6,579 nucleotides of DNA from an uncultured Clostridiaceae bacterium (lineage in GTDB: Bacteria; Bacillota; Clostridia; Lachnospirales; Lachnospiraceae): NCBI GenBank assembly GCA_949841235.1, contig CATKZA010000103.1, forward strand, positions 1-6,579, given 5' to 3'. The position numbers were made by a program, and so were the translations under genes. Each line of letters starts with the position of its first letter. The stretch's first letter is position 1. The notes below the pieces were generated by a model. It worked only from the letters and a program-made list of their open reading frames with translations, ran no database searches and had not been told where the DNA came from. This document shows positions 6,548-6,579 of the stretch, in pieces.

Positions 6548-6578
6548 TTGCCAGACAGCATTTTTTGCTGTCTGGCAA
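6548..6578. terminator. Perfect 13-bp inverted repeat, terminator-like hairpin
   Basis: TTGCCAGACAGCA (6548-6560) pairs exactly with 6566-6578 across a five-T loop on the plus strand. It sits 46 bp upstream of the secreted-protein start. Read on the minus strand, the stem is followed by AATTAAAATG, a poor T-run, so termination of an unseen upstream minus-strand gene is plausible but not clean. On the plus strand the window ends one base after the stem, so the tail cannot be judged. Alternatives are a 5' mRNA stabilising hairpin or a protein-binding palindrome. Confidence 0.45.
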
Positions 6579-6579
6579 C

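Noticed and set aside
1..6579. CRISPR, tRNA, rRNA, IS element or phage genes
   Set aside because: No regularly spaced repeats, cloverleaf-like segments, transposase motifs or phage structural genes were seen on either strand.

Overview
The window looks like chromosomal DNA of a Gram-positive Clostridia, most probably a Lachnospiraceae-type gut bacterium. This is an inference. It rests on the lysine-rich Big_2 Ig-like domain in a secreted protein, the short MalT/LAL-type LuxR regulator, purine-rich Shine-Dalgarno sites (AAGGAAGG, AGGAG) and the style of the intergenic sequence. I see no phage, IS, CRISPR, rRNA or tRNA signal.

All three well-supported genes lie on the minus strand, so the window reads from high to low coordinates. 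At 6548-6578 a perfect 13-bp inverted repeat separates the unseen upstream neighbour from the first gene. The first gene (6501-3370) encodes a 1043-residue secreted multidomain protein: signal peptide, Lys-rich Ig-like domain, Pro/Gln/Ser linker, a large quinoprotein-like beta-propeller region, an Fn3-like module and a C-terminal domain with a PWTRLGYTYDW motif. After only 40 bp comes a 783-residue STAND/LAL regulator (3329-978) with an N-terminal P-loop ATPase, a helical-repeat middle and a C-terminal LuxR helix-turn-helix. The two are probably one transcription unit. The regulator may sense a signal and control this or a distant locus; its target cannot be read from the sequence.

A 276-bp intergenic region (702-977) follows. 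It holds a TATAAT-like -10 element, two mutually exclusive hairpins, a 25-codon leader-like frame and a perfect 9-base DnaA-box consensus. It precedes a GtrA-family four-helix membrane protein (701-228), usually involved in moving lipid-linked sugars for cell-surface glycans. No glycosyltransferase partner is visible.

The last 227 bases (1-227) carry no convincing gene. They resemble a dispersed intergenic repeat and share a GATGAAGAAC core, followed by a GTTCT arm, with the hairpin in the GtrA leader.

The most interesting elements are the composite secreted protein with its uncharacterised C-terminal module, its tight pairing with a LAL regulator, and the two repeat-like intergenic segments.
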